Positions 1 to 7,380 of a stretch of DNA of 64,000 bases are shown here, one piece after another; the stretch's first letter is position 1, and every line of letters begins with the position of its first letter. Source of the DNA: Aurantimonas marina (lineage in GTDB: Bacteria; Pseudomonadota; Alphaproteobacteria; Rhizobiales; Rhizobiaceae); NCBI RefSeq assembly GCF_017183135.1, contig NZ_JADDXW010000005.1, positions 62,001-126,000 on the forward strand. Direction: 5' to 3'. The position numbers and the translations under genes were made by a program. The notes beneath the pieces were generated by a model. That model was given only the letters and a program-made list of their open reading frames with translations. It had not been told where the DNA came from and ran no database searches.

Positions 1-308
1 AGGAAGGGAGCGGGGCCGGCTAGGCAACCCTCCCGATCGATTAAAAGGCCGAAGTTTCCGGCCGCGGCGAACTGGTGCGCAAGGTGGCGCATCTCAGCCC
101 ACCGATTGACTGAGCGACATCTTTCCCGGATAGCGGTCTCCCAGCTCCCGGGGGATGAGCGGCCTGCACCTCGTCCGTGCAAGATGCGCGGTCCGACGAC
201 GGTGCAGTGCGGTCACGGTAACCAATCGATTTCGCGTGCTCGCGAGAGCTTGTATTGCTCCCTGATGGTCGGCGGGCGACATTGCCGACGTTCGAACAAG
301 GAATCCTC
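1..308. other. Left-edge non-coding stretch
   Basis: I see no convincing gene in the 308 bases before the first start codon. Short open frames occur on both strands, but none has family-like composition or a ribosome binding site. The stretch probably holds the 5' region of the YbjN-like gene at 309 and perhaps the end of a gene lying outside the window. Confidence 0.5.
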
Positions 309-920
309 ATGCCTCACCATCTGCTGCGCCGTCTGCGCCGCGCGGCGCCCTGGAGCGTTGCACTTGGCCTTGCTGTGACCAGTGCCGCCTTTGCGCCGAG
401 CGCTCGCGCTGTGGGAGAAACCGAACGAAGCGGTTCGCCGAATACGCAGGATCCCGCGACGGCAGGAAAAGCGGAGGTTCCCGCGACGCGCGGGACGGCC
501 GGCGCGTCATCGGAAATCATCCCCGCCGACGATCTCGCCACCATGCTCGAACTCGCCCAGGGCTATGGCGAGGCCGAACTGACCGCCGTCGAGGATGGCG
601 ACCCTGTCATCGTCGGCGAGATCAACGGCGTCGCCTACCAGTTGTTCTTTCTGAACTGCGCGGACAACCACACCGGCTGCGCCATCATGAACTTCTACGC
701 GATCTGGGATGTCCAGGACGTCGCCATCAGTGCCATCAACGCATTCAACCGCACCCAGCCGTTCAACAAGGCGTATCTGACCGCGGACAATCTCCCGGTG
801 GTCGAGCTCAACCTGTCGACGGAGGGCGGCATGACGCGCGGCCAGCTCGACAACGCGTTCGAGCGCTGGACCATCGTGCTGGCGGAGTTTCCGAGGCAGG
901 TGCTGGGCGAAACGCGGTAA
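309..920 (+). CDS. Secreted YbjN-domain protein
   Basis: 203-residue protein. Residues 1-34 form a signal peptide: basic n-region (RRLRR), hydrophobic stretch VALGLAVTSAAFA, and an ARA cleavage site at about 34. A low-complexity linker follows to about 70, then a YbjN-like sensory domain to the end. Two cysteines, C117 and C124, lie in the domain and could form a disulfide in the periplasm. The ATG at 309 is preferred because it starts exactly at the signal peptide; an in-frame upstream start at 255 would bury it. YbjN proteins have no settled biochemical function. A second YbjN-domain gene without a signal peptide lies at 20342. Confidence 0.75.
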   Translation: MPHHLLRRLRRAAPWSVALGLAVTSAAFAPSARAVGETERSGSPNTQDPATAGKAEVPATRGTAGASSEIIPADDLATMLELAQGYGEAELTAVEDGDPVIVGEINGVAYQLFFLNCADNHTGCAIMNFYAIWDVQDVAISAINAFNRTQPFNKAYLTADNLPVVELNLSTEGGMTRGQLDNAFERWTIVLAEFPRQVLGETR

Positions 921-1038
921 GGGGACACCGTCCCCATTTCGCCGCGCTTGCGCGTTGCGTCGCGACGAAGCATAAGCAAGCCTGAGCAAATGGTCGCCGG
1001 CACGACCCGCGACTCCGTTGGACCATCCGAGAATTGCA

Positions 1039-1752
1039 TTGACCGAATCCGCCCGATCGGAGACCCGCGCCGCGCTGCGCCAACTCCTGCCCGTGCTTCT
1101 CGCCGTCGTCCCATTCGGCATGGTGTATGGCGCCATCGCGGTCGGCGCCGGGCTGACGCTGTGGCAGACAATGGGCTTTTCGGCGACCGTCTACGCCGGC
1201 GCCTCGCAGCTTGCCGCCTTGCAATTGATCGGTCTCGGAGCGCCGGTCTGGTCGGTGCTCCTGGCCGTCGTCGCGCTCAATTTCCGGCACGTCCTCTATT
1301 CGGCCTCGGTGGGCCGGCATCTGACGCGCTTTTCCGCGCCGCAAAAGGCCGCTGCGTTTTTTTTCCTAGTCGATCCTGTGTTCGGCGCCGCCGAGGCGCG
1401 GGCGAGCGGCCAGAAACTGACCAAGACCTATTATTTCGTCTACGGGATCGTGCTCTATTTCGGCTGGCTCGCGGCGACTTTGGCAGGCGCGGTATTCGGC
1501 GCAATGATCGACGACCCGCGCGCCTACGGCCTCGACTTCATCCTGCCGGTCTATTTCCTGACGCTGTTGATGACATTCCGATACCGCAGCCTGTTCTATC
1601 CGGTGGCGCTGGCAAGCGCGGCGGCATCGATCCTCGTCTACGTCACGATCGGGCCGCCCTGGCACGTCACCATTGGCGGGTTTGCCGGCATCGCCCTCGC
1701 GGCGTTTGCCCGACCTGCCGGCCATTCAACCGGGGAGGGCGCCGATGGCTGA
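1039..1752 (+). CDS. azlC: AzlC family branched-chain amino acid exporter, large subunit
   Basis: About 237 residues with several hydrophobic helices and the AzlC hallmark region FGMVYGAIAVGAGLTLWQT followed by YAGASQLAALQLI. AzlC pairs with the small protein AzlD (next gene) to export branched-chain or related amino acids across the inner membrane. I chose the TTG at 1039, preceded by GAGA at a usable distance; a TTG at 1018 in the same frame is the alternative. The stop lies inside the start of azlD (8-bp overlap), so the two are translationally coupled. Confidence 0.85.
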   Translation: MTESARSETRAALRQLLPVLLAVVPFGMVYGAIAVGAGLTLWQTMGFSATVYAGASQLAALQLIGLGAPVWSVLLAVVALNFRHVLYSASVGRHLTRFSAPQKAAAFFFLVDPVFGAAEARASGQKLTKTYYFVYGIVLYFGWLAATLAGAVFGAMIDDPRAYGLDFILPVYFLTLLMTFRYRSLFYPVALASAAASILVYVTIGPPWHVTIGGFAGIALAAFARPAGHSTGEGADG

Positions 1753-2041
1753 CATCTGGTGGATCATCCTGCTCGCCGGTCTGCTGACCTATCTGACCCG
1801 AGCCGGCGGACATCTCCTGCTGGCGCGGATCGGCGTGATGCCGCCGCGGCTGGAAGCGGCGCTGAACGCCGTGCCGGCGGCGGTACTCACGACCATCGTC
1901 ACTCCCGTCCTGGTGACCGGCGACTGGCCGGAGCGCGCCGCGATCCTTGTCTGCCTGGTCTTGTCGCTGCGGCTGCCGCTGATCGCGGTCGTCGCCATCG
2001 GCACGGGGCTGGTTGCGGCGGCGCGAGCGGCCGGCTTCTGA
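1745..2041 (+). CDS. azlD: AzlD family transporter, small subunit
   Basis: 98-residue membrane protein with three to four hydrophobic segments and the family pattern LAGLLTYLTRAGGHLLL near the N-terminus, then VPAAVLTTIVTPVL. It is the small partner of AzlC. The ATG at 1745 overlaps the end of azlC by 8 bp. A perfect bidirectional hairpin follows 26 bases after the stop, so azlCD is probably a two-gene operon ending there. Confidence 0.85.
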   Translation: MADIWWIILLAGLLTYLTRAGGHLLLARIGVMPPRLEAALNAVPAAVLTTIVTPVLVTGDWPERAAILVCLVLSLRLPLIAVVAIGTGLVAAARAAGF

Positions 2042-2066
2042 CCCCAGGAACGACGACGACCGAAAA

Positions 2067-2099
2067 CGCAAACGGGCCGGCAGTGCCGGCCCGTTTGCG
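2067..2099. terminator. Bidirectional hairpin between convergent azlD and Tim44-like gene
   Basis: A perfect 15-bp inverted repeat with a 3-base loop (left arm 2067-2081, loop AGT, right arm 2085-2099). It lies between the stop of azlD and the stop of the minus-strand Tim44-like gene. The arms end in AAA/TTT, so it can act on both strands although the U tract is short. Confidence 0.75.
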
Positions 2100-2102
2100 G
2101 GA

Positions 2103-3107
2103 TCAGGATTCCTGGATGGCGGAAAGTTTCCATTCGCCGCCATCCTGGCGCACGAAGGTCCACAATTCCGTCGTCTCCGTGGCATGGTCCGGATCGCCCT
2201 CTACCACCTCTCCGGTGGTCCGGTCGCGCATCACGTCGATCGACGAGTAGCGCATCGCAAGGCTCGCATAATCGCGTTCCCCCTCGCGCCAGGCTTCGGC
2301 GATATCGCCCTGTTCGAGCTTGACGTCGAGAACATCGTTCTTGCGGCCCGACGTGGCGTTCTCCGACAGTTCCTCGGCGAGATAGGACATGACCTCCGGC
2401 GTGGTGATCGCCCGCAGCGCTGCGTAATCCTCGCGCGAGAACGCCGCCTGCACCTCGTGAAGCTTCTGCTCGAAGGTGTCGAGGTCGGCGTTGGTGATGC
2501 CGATCTCGTCGGACGGTTCGCTCGCTGCGGTTGCCGCTCCCGTCGCGGCGCTGCCGCCCAGACCGGCACCCGAGCCGATCGAGGGGATGCGGAAGCTGCC
2601 ATTGCCGGCCGGCTGCGCCGGCTCCTCATAGGCGCGGCGCGCGGCCGGATCGGCGCCATTCGCGCGGGCCGGGCTCGGATTGCGGCCCCGGAACAGCCGC
2701 ATCAGCAACGACGCTCCGACTACGATCAGCAGGATCTGCATGATCATCGCCAGAATGCCGCCCATGCCGCCGAAGCCGCTTCCCATCAGCATGCCGAACA
2801 GGCCGCCGAGCATCAAGCCGCCGAGAAGACCACCGCCCAAGCCGCCGAACAGCCCGGGACGACGGGCGGCGATGCCGTTCTGAGCAGCGCCCGCGCCCGG
2901 CTGCGCGGCCTGGCCTGGGGTCATAGAGCGCTGGACCGGCGCAAAGGATTTGGGTGCCGTGGTTGTGGTCGGCGCCGACTGGAAGGTGCGGAAGCCCCGG
3001 CTGCCGAAGCTGCCCCCGCGACGGGCGTCGGCGTAGTCGACAGCGACGAACGAGAAAGCGAGGAAGAGGCTTGCGAACACTGCACCGAAGCGAAGGCGAT
3101 TGACCAT
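2103..3107 (-). CDS. Tim44-like domain membrane protein
   Basis: 334 residues from the ATG at 3107; a TTG at 3122 is a weaker alternative. The N-terminus is a hydrophobic signal or anchor ending near DYADA. A basic/Gly/Ser stretch follows, then a Gly- and Met-rich transmembrane region (about 115-175, GGLGGGLLGGLMLGGLFG and ILAMIMQILLIVVGASLL), then a soluble Tim44-like domain over the last 140 residues. Alphaproteobacteria often carry such proteins, thought to act as membrane-tethered adaptors; the exact role here is unknown. It ends at the shared bidirectional terminator. Confidence 0.75.
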   Translation of the reverse strand: MVNRLRFGAVFASLFLAFSFVAVDYADARRGGSFGSRGFRTFQSAPTTTTAPKSFAPVQRSMTPGQAAQPGAGAAQNGIAARRPGLFGGLGGGLLGGLMLGGLFGMLMGSGFGGMGGILAMIMQILLIVVGASLLMRLFRGRNPSPARANGADPAARRAYEEPAQPAGNGSFRIPSIGSGAGLGGSAATGAATAASEPSDEIGITNADLDTFEQKLHEVQAAFSREDYAALRAITTPEVMSYLAEELSENATSGRKNDVLDVKLEQGDIAEAWREGERDYASLAMRYSSIDVMRDRTTGEVVEGDPDHATETTELWTFVRQDGGEWKLSAIQES

Positions 3108-3191
3108 GTGATGTTCCGTCAAATTGGCGTCCGGCGCAATATGGGAGGCCGAAGCCCCTGTCGCCAGCGGTCCGCGCCGAATTCTTGAGCC

Positions 3192-4382
3192 TCAGCGCGC
3201 CAATTCACGTGTCGCGTCCTCGATACCCTTCAAAGTCATCTCAAACATCCGATCGCCAGTCGCCTCGCGGATCAACTGGATCGATTGCGTCCAGTCCCAG
3301 TGTTCGCGCTTGACCGGGTTCAGCCAGACGGTCTTCGGCCATTTGGCGGTAAAGCGTTCCAGCCAGACGAAGCCTGGCTCGGCATTCCAGTGCTCGACCG
3401 ACCCACCCGGCATGGCGATCTCATAGGGGCTCATCGAGGCGTCGCCGACGAACACCGCCTTGTAGTCCGATCCGAAAGTGTGGAGCACGTCCATGGTGGA
3501 GATCGTCTCGGCATGGCGGCGACGATTGTCCTTCCACAACCGCTCATACGGGCAATTGTGGAAGTAGAAGAATTCGAGGTGCTTCAGCTCCGAGCGGGCG
3601 GCGGAAAACAGCTCCTCGACCGCCCGGACATGGTCGTCCATCGACCCGCCGATATCGAGAAACAGGAGTACCTTGACGGCGTTGCGCCGCTCCGGCCGGG
3701 TCTTGACGTCGAGATAGCCGTGCTCGGCGGTGGAGCGGATCGTGGCGGGAAGGTCGAATTCCTCCTCGGCCCCGTCCCTAACCCAGCGGCGCAGCCGCTT
3801 CAGCGCGACCTTGATGTTGCGGGTGCCGAGCTCGATGCCGTCGTCGAGATTGCGGAACTCGCGCCGGTCCCAGACCTTCACCGCCTTGCGGTGGCGGCTC
3901 TCCTTCTGGCCGATACGGACGCCTTCCGGGTTGTAGCCATAGGCGCCGAACGGCGAGGTTCCGCCGGTGCCGATCCATTTCGAGCCGCCCTGGTGGCGCC
4001 CTTGCTGCTCTTCGAGGCGTTCTTTGAGCGTCTCCATAAGCTTCTCGAAGCCGCCGAGGGATTCGACCAGCTTCTTCTCGTCTTCCGTGAGGTGCTTCTC
4101 GGCGAGCCGGCGCAGCCATTCCTCGGGCAGTTCGCGCATATCTACGCCGCCGCCGGCCTCGCCGGATACCGCTTCCACGCCCTTGAAGTTTTCGGCGAAG
4201 ACCCGGTCGAACCGGTCGACGAAGCGCTCGTCCTTCACCAGGCTGGCGCGCGCCAGATAGTAGAAGCCCTCGACGTCGTAGGTGACGAGATCGGCCGCCA
4301 CCGCGTCGAGAAAGGCCAGGTGCTCGCGCAGCGTGACCGGGACACCGGCGGCCTTGAGCTTGAGGAAGAACGTCAGGAACAT
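3192..4382 (-). CDS. CoxE-type VWA domain protein
   Basis: 396 residues starting MFLTFFLKLKAAGVPVTLRE, the usual N-terminus of CoxE-like VWA proteins. The VWA domain occupies the C-terminal half; its metal-site motif reads DIGGSMD, the CoxE-family form rather than canonical DxSxS. Proteins of this family work with a MoxR AAA+ ATPase to insert metals or remodel protein complexes. The matching MoxR gene lies 3 kb away at 7381-8229 on the same strand, with five unrelated genes between them. The frame stays open upstream to 4649, but that extension is not family-like. Confidence 0.8.
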   Translation of the reverse strand: MFLTFFLKLKAAGVPVTLREHLAFLDAVAADLVTYDVEGFYYLARASLVKDERFVDRFDRVFAENFKGVEAVSGEAGGGVDMRELPEEWLRRLAEKHLTEDEKKLVESLGGFEKLMETLKERLEEQQGRHQGGSKWIGTGGTSPFGAYGYNPEGVRIGQKESRHRKAVKVWDRREFRNLDDGIELGTRNIKVALKRLRRWVRDGAEEEFDLPATIRSTAEHGYLDVKTRPERRNAVKVLLFLDIGGSMDDHVRAVEELFSAARSELKHLEFFYFHNCPYERLWKDNRRRHAETISTMDVLHTFGSDYKAVFVGDASMSPYEIAMPGGSVEHWNAEPGFVWLERFTAKWPKTVWLNPVKREHWDWTQSIQLIREATGDRMFEMTLKGIEDATRELAR

Positions 4383-4462
4383 GAGGCAAGGGTAGGGCAG
4401 GGAGTGGCGCTTGTCAGCCGGCGCATTGTTTCGCCGGAATCGGCAATCTAGGATTGGGTTGG

Positions 4463-4491
4463 TTGATCGCGATACGTCAGTGGCGTATACT
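4463..4491 (+). promoter_or_regulatory. Sigma-70 promoter with overlapping inverted repeat, TA operon 1
   Basis: TTGATC (4463-4468), 17-base spacer, TATACT (4486-4491), only 10 bases before the toxin ATG at 4502. An inverted repeat ATACG-N7-CGTAT (4472-4488) sits between the two elements and is well placed as the operator for the HTH antitoxin. Transcripts would have a very short leader. Confidence 0.6.
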
Positions 4492-4501
4492 AGGGGCGGA
4501 G

Positions 4502-4822
4502 ATGGCGTTGAAGATCGAAGTTGGTGAAACCCGACGCTTTCTGCTCGACCGTGCGTTCTACGGCCTGTCCGACGATCGCAAGGATCGCATGTTCGCTCAG
4601 CTGGAATCCGATCCCGCGATCGGAACGCCGCGGGCCGACCGGACGTCACTTTGGGATTGGCGGTTTGGAGGGTTCGACGTCACCTACGCGATCAGCAACG
4701 ATTTCAGCAAGATCGTGCTGCTGGAACTTCGACCCCGGACCGAGAAACCCGCGCCGCTTCTGGAGCGCACGTGGGACGCCATCGACAAGATCAATAAGAT
4801 CAAGCGTTTGATTGGTCTGTGA
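4502..4822 (+). CDS. Putative HigB/RelE-like toxin of a type II TA pair
   Basis: 106 residues. The middle (LESDPAIGTPRADRTSLWDWRF, then FDVTYAIS and KIVLLELRPR) has the beta-sheet spacing of RelE/ParE-superfamily toxins, which usually cleave ribosome-associated mRNA or poison gyrase. Its family is not certain from sequence alone. It directly precedes an HTH antitoxin gene (2-base gap), the toxin-first order of HigBA-type systems. The ATG at 4502 follows a strong promoter at 4463-4491; an upstream in-frame ATG at 4454 lies within that promoter and is rejected. Confidence 0.6.
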   Translation: MALKIEVGETRRFLLDRAFYGLSDDRKDRMFAQLESDPAIGTPRADRTSLWDWRFGGFDVTYAISNDFSKIVLLELRPRTEKPAPLLERTWDAIDKINKIKRLIGL

Positions 4823-4823
4823 T

Positions 4824-5171
4824 ATGAGAAATGCGATGAAGAAAAGGAAGACCGAGGAGGAGGCGGCCGAGCATCTGGCAGAGTCCCTCGAACAGGCGCT
4901 GAAATGGTTTCAGGGCGACGCTTCCGACGTCACGGTTCACACGTTTACGATCGAGGTGCCGGACGTCGCCAAGCTGAGGCGCAAGCTGAAGCTGACGCAG
5001 GCGGATTTTGCCCTGAAGATCGGCGTTCCGGTGGCCACGCTGCGCAATTGGGAGCAGGGCCGGCGCTATCCGACCGGTCCGGCGCGCGTCCTCCTCAATG
5101 TTCTGGCGCGGCGGCCCGATCTGGTGATGGAGGCGATCGAGGCTTCCCAACCGGTCGAGGCGGCGGAATAA
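4824..5171 (+). CDS. XRE/HigA-like (NadS-type) antitoxin
   Basis: 115 residues. An N-terminal segment (about 1-50) probably binds the toxin. An XRE helix-turn-helix follows at about 58-105, with TQADFALKIGVPVATLRNWE and GRRYPTGPARVLL, the pattern of NadS/HigA antitoxins. It should neutralise the toxin encoded just upstream and repress the promoter at 4463-4491. ATG at 4824 starts two bases after the toxin stop; an internal ATG at 4836 is also possible. Confidence 0.8.
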   Translation: MRNAMKKRKTEEEAAEHLAESLEQALKWFQGDASDVTVHTFTIEVPDVAKLRRKLKLTQADFALKIGVPVATLRNWEQGRRYPTGPARVLLNVLARRPDLVMEAIEASQPVEAAE

Positions 5172-5242
5172 CCGCAGTGCCGGCGCAAGGCCGATGCTTC
5201 CTTCTCGCTCACCCTGCCTTCGAGGCCGGTCGTGCAAATGCA

Positions 5243-5830
5243 CTATTGTGCGAGCTTGTCGCGGAATTTCTCAGGCACCTGATCGAGCGTCAGTTTCTTC
5301 TGCTCCTTGACGTCGTGCGCGAAGGCGACCAGGTCGGCAAGATCCTGGCCGCTCAGATCGATGACCGCGCCCAGTTCCGCTTCCTGCATCGCCGCCATCG
5401 CGGGGGCGCCGCGCCACATGCGGGCGGCGAATTCAAAGGCGTTCATCGGCGATGGCATCTCGGCGGCGTCAAGCGACGGGCCGACTTCGACCCCGACGCC
5501 GTTGACCGAATGGCAGACGACGCAACCCTTGTCGACGAACAGCTGGCGTCCCCGTTCGGCGTCGAGCGGTGGCATGGCGATACCGATATCGCGCATGAAC
5601 CCCATCATGCGGTCGACCTGTTCGGGCGGCATCTCCTCGATCGCTTCGAAATCGTGGCCATGCTCGTGGCCCTGGTGCATTTCGCGCATCTCTTCAAGCG
5701 GAGCAGACGCGCCGTGGCCGTCGTTTTCCGTCTCCGAGGAATGACCGGGAGCGGCCATGGCGCCGACCGGCGCAAGCGCCACGGTTACGGCCACGGCCGC
5801 TGCGGCAAGCGTGACAGGGGACATCGTCAT
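5243..5830 (-). CDS. Periplasmic c-type cytochrome
   Basis: 195 residues. A signal peptide ends at about AMA27. The mature N-terminus is rich in His, Met and acidic residues (HGASAPLEEMREMHQGHEHG). A single class I haem c domain follows, with haem motif CVVCH at 103-107; the sixth ligand is probably a Met in the MPSPM or MWRG region (about 125-140). It is a small electron carrier in the periplasm, partner unknown. The gene stands alone and has an exact FNR/FixK-type box 150 bases upstream (5980-5993), suggesting induction under low oxygen. Confidence 0.85.
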   Translation of the reverse strand: MTMSPVTLAAAAVAVTVALAPVGAMAAPGHSSETENDGHGASAPLEEMREMHQGHEHGHDFEAIEEMPPEQVDRMMGFMRDIGIAMPPLDAERGRQLFVDKGCVVCHSVNGVGVEVGPSLDAAEMPSPMNAFEFAARMWRGAPAMAAMQEAELGAVIDLSGQDLADLVAFAHDVKEQKKLTLDQVPEKFRDKLAQ

Positions 5831-5979
5831 ATTCCTTTCAGATCATCGTAACGGCACCGCCCGCGCCCTTCAGAATCTGCAAAGGACGCAGTCGGTCCAG
5901 GAAGCACCACACCATCTCGTCCGAAAGCCGAAACTGCTCGGCGGCAACGATGCCGTAGCACCGAACACGGGATCGAGCG

Positions 5980-5993
5980 TTGATTCACATCAA
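5980..5993. promoter_or_regulatory. FNR/FixK-type box upstream of cytochrome c gene
   Basis: TTGATTCACATCAA is an exact match to TTGAT-N4-ATCAA, the palindrome bound by Fnr, FixK, Anr and related CRP/FNR regulators. It lies 150 bases before the start of the minus-strand cytochrome c gene and after the end of phzF, so it can only serve the cytochrome. No regulator of this family is encoded in the window. Confidence 0.75.
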
Positions 5994-6030
5994 TCCCGCG
6001 CTGCGCCACGTTGAGGGGCGCCTTACAAAT

Positions 6031-6069
6031 TTCTGAAAAACAGCACCGTTTTCTGAAAAACAGCACCGT
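6031..6069. repeat. Two tandem copies of a 20-base unit
   Basis: TTCTGAAAAACAGCACCGTT at 6031-6050 is repeated at 6051-6069, lacking the last base. It sits between the phzF stop and the FNR-type box upstream of the cytochrome gene. It could be a replication-slippage duplication or a paired protein binding site. On the minus strand each copy carries a run of five T. Confidence 0.7.
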
Positions 6070-6093
6070 CCGGATCGGTTAGACCGGCGCGGT

Positions 6094-6930
6094 TCAGCTT
6101 GGCAGAGTAATCTCGCCCTTGAGATAGAGCACCCCCTGGCCGGCCACCACGGCGGTCTCACCGTCCAGCCGGCAGCGCAGATCGCCGCCGCGCTTCGACA
6201 CTTGCCGCGCCGTGAAGTCGCTCTTGCCCAGCCGCTCGGCCCAATAGGGCACCAGCGAGCAATGCGCCGAGCCGGTCACCGGGTCCTCGTCGATGCCGGC
6301 CTTCGGCGCGAACATGCGCGAGACGAAATCGATGCCGAAGCCCGGCGCGCCCTTTGCCGTGGCGATGATATTGCGCGGCGGCAAGGCCGCGATCGCCCTT
6401 ATGTCCGGCGCCAGCGCCTCGACCTCGGCGGAGCTATCCATAACGGCCAGCCAGGACGTGTCGTTCGGCACGGTGAAAGAGAGCACCGCCTGCGGCCGGG
6501 CGCCTAGGGCGTCGGCCAGCCTGTCGATATCGGCCGCATCGACGGTCCCGGCCTCGTGACGACGCGGGAAGCGCATCGCATACCAGCCGTCAGCGCCCCG
6601 CGTCACGGTGAGCTCGCCCGATTCCCGTGTGACGAAGGTCAGGGTCGCGGCGGTCTCGCCGAGATATTCGGCGAGGACGAATGCGGTGGCGAGCGTCGCG
6701 TGGCCGCAGAGCGGCACCTCGATGGTCGGGGTGAACCAGCGCAGCTCCCAGCGCGCCGCGCCGGCCGGCACGAAGAAGGCAGTTTCGGCGAGATTGTTCT
6801 CGGCGGCGATCGTCTGCATCGTGGCGTCCGGCAGCCACGTCTGCAGCGGCACCACAGCGGCCGGATTGCCGGAAAACAGTCGGTCGGTGAAGGCATCGAC
6901 TTGGTAGAGGGGGAGGCGAGTCGCTGTCAT
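6094..6930 (-). CDS. PhzF family isomerase/epimerase-like protein
   Basis: 278 residues with PhzF-family landmarks: YQVDAFTDRLFSGNPAAVV at the N-terminus, NLAETAF with the catalytic-region Glu, CGHATLATAF, and DPVTGSAHCSL in the second half. The fold is two diaminopimelate-epimerase-like halves. Family members act on small hydroxy or keto acids; only true PhzF makes phenazines, and no phenazine genes are present. ATG 6930 is preferred over 6984 because homologues begin just before LPLYQVDAF. A GNAT gene lies 7 bases upstream, so the two are probably co-transcribed. Confidence 0.85.
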   Translation of the reverse strand: MTATRLPLYQVDAFTDRLFSGNPAAVVPLQTWLPDATMQTIAAENNLAETAFFVPAGAARWELRWFTPTIEVPLCGHATLATAFVLAEYLGETAATLTFVTRESGELTVTRGADGWYAMRFPRRHEAGTVDAADIDRLADALGARPQAVLSFTVPNDTSWLAVMDSSAEVEALAPDIRAIAALPPRNIIATAKGAPGFGIDFVSRMFAPKAGIDEDPVTGSAHCSLVPYWAERLGKSDFTARQVSKRGGDLRCRLDGETAVVAGQGVLYLKGEITLPS

Positions 6931-6937
6931 GTCGGTC

Positions 6938-7378
6938 TCAGCGCTGATATTTGATGAACGGCGTTTTGCTCCCGATTCGATCATAGAGCTGGCGGCCCGT
7001 ATAGTTGAACTCCTGCGTCATCCAGTAGACGCTGGGACAACCGGCGTCGTCCGCCGCCGCATAGACGGCTTCGATCAGCTTTCGGCCGACGCCCTGGCCT
7101 CGTACGGCCGGGTCGGCGAAGAGATCCTGCAGATGGACGACGTTCTCGCTGCGCCAACAATGGCGATGCTGCAAGTAGTGCACGAGACCGACAATCTGGC
7201 CGTCACGGACCGCCAGCAGGCCGCATGGGTCGTAGAGCACGTGGCCGAGCAATCGCGCAAAGGTCGTTGCGTAGACCTCCTCGGTCGTCGTGGTCCCGTA
7301 GAAGTCGAGATAGGCAGTCCAGAGCCGTCGCCAATCGGCTTCGTCCGAGGTTTCCAACGGGCGGATCGTAATGGTCAT
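6938..7378 (-). CDS. GNAT family N-acetyltransferase
   Basis: 146 residues, one GNAT domain. The acetyl-CoA binding motif A is visible as LQDLFADPAVRGQGVGRKLI (Q/RxxGxG), and the C-terminal motif is YWMTQEFNYTGRQLYDRIGSK with the conserved late Tyr. The acceptor substrate is not predictable. It lies between moxR (2-base gap upstream) and phzF (7 bases downstream) on the same strand, so moxR-gnat-phzF may form one transcript. Confidence 0.85.
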   Translation of the reverse strand: MTITIRPLETSDEADWRRLWTAYLDFYGTTTTEEVYATTFARLLGHVLYDPCGLLAVRDGQIVGLVHYLQHRHCWRSENVVHLQDLFADPAVRGQGVGRKLIEAVYAAADDAGCPSVYWMTQEFNYTGRQLYDRIGSKTPFIKYQR

Positions 7379-7380
7379 GC

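Noticed and set aside
2013-3188. Long plus-strand open frame opposite the Tim44-like gene
   Set aside because: It is antisense to a gene with clear domains, has Arg/Ala/Gln-rich composition without motifs, and arises from high GC.
3285-4451. Long plus-strand open frame opposite the CoxE-type gene
   Set aside because: Mirror frame of the VWA gene with no family-like sequence or ribosome binding site.
6094-6930. Phenazine biosynthesis cluster suggested by PhzF
   Set aside because: No other phz gene is nearby and PhzF-like proteins are widespread with other roles.
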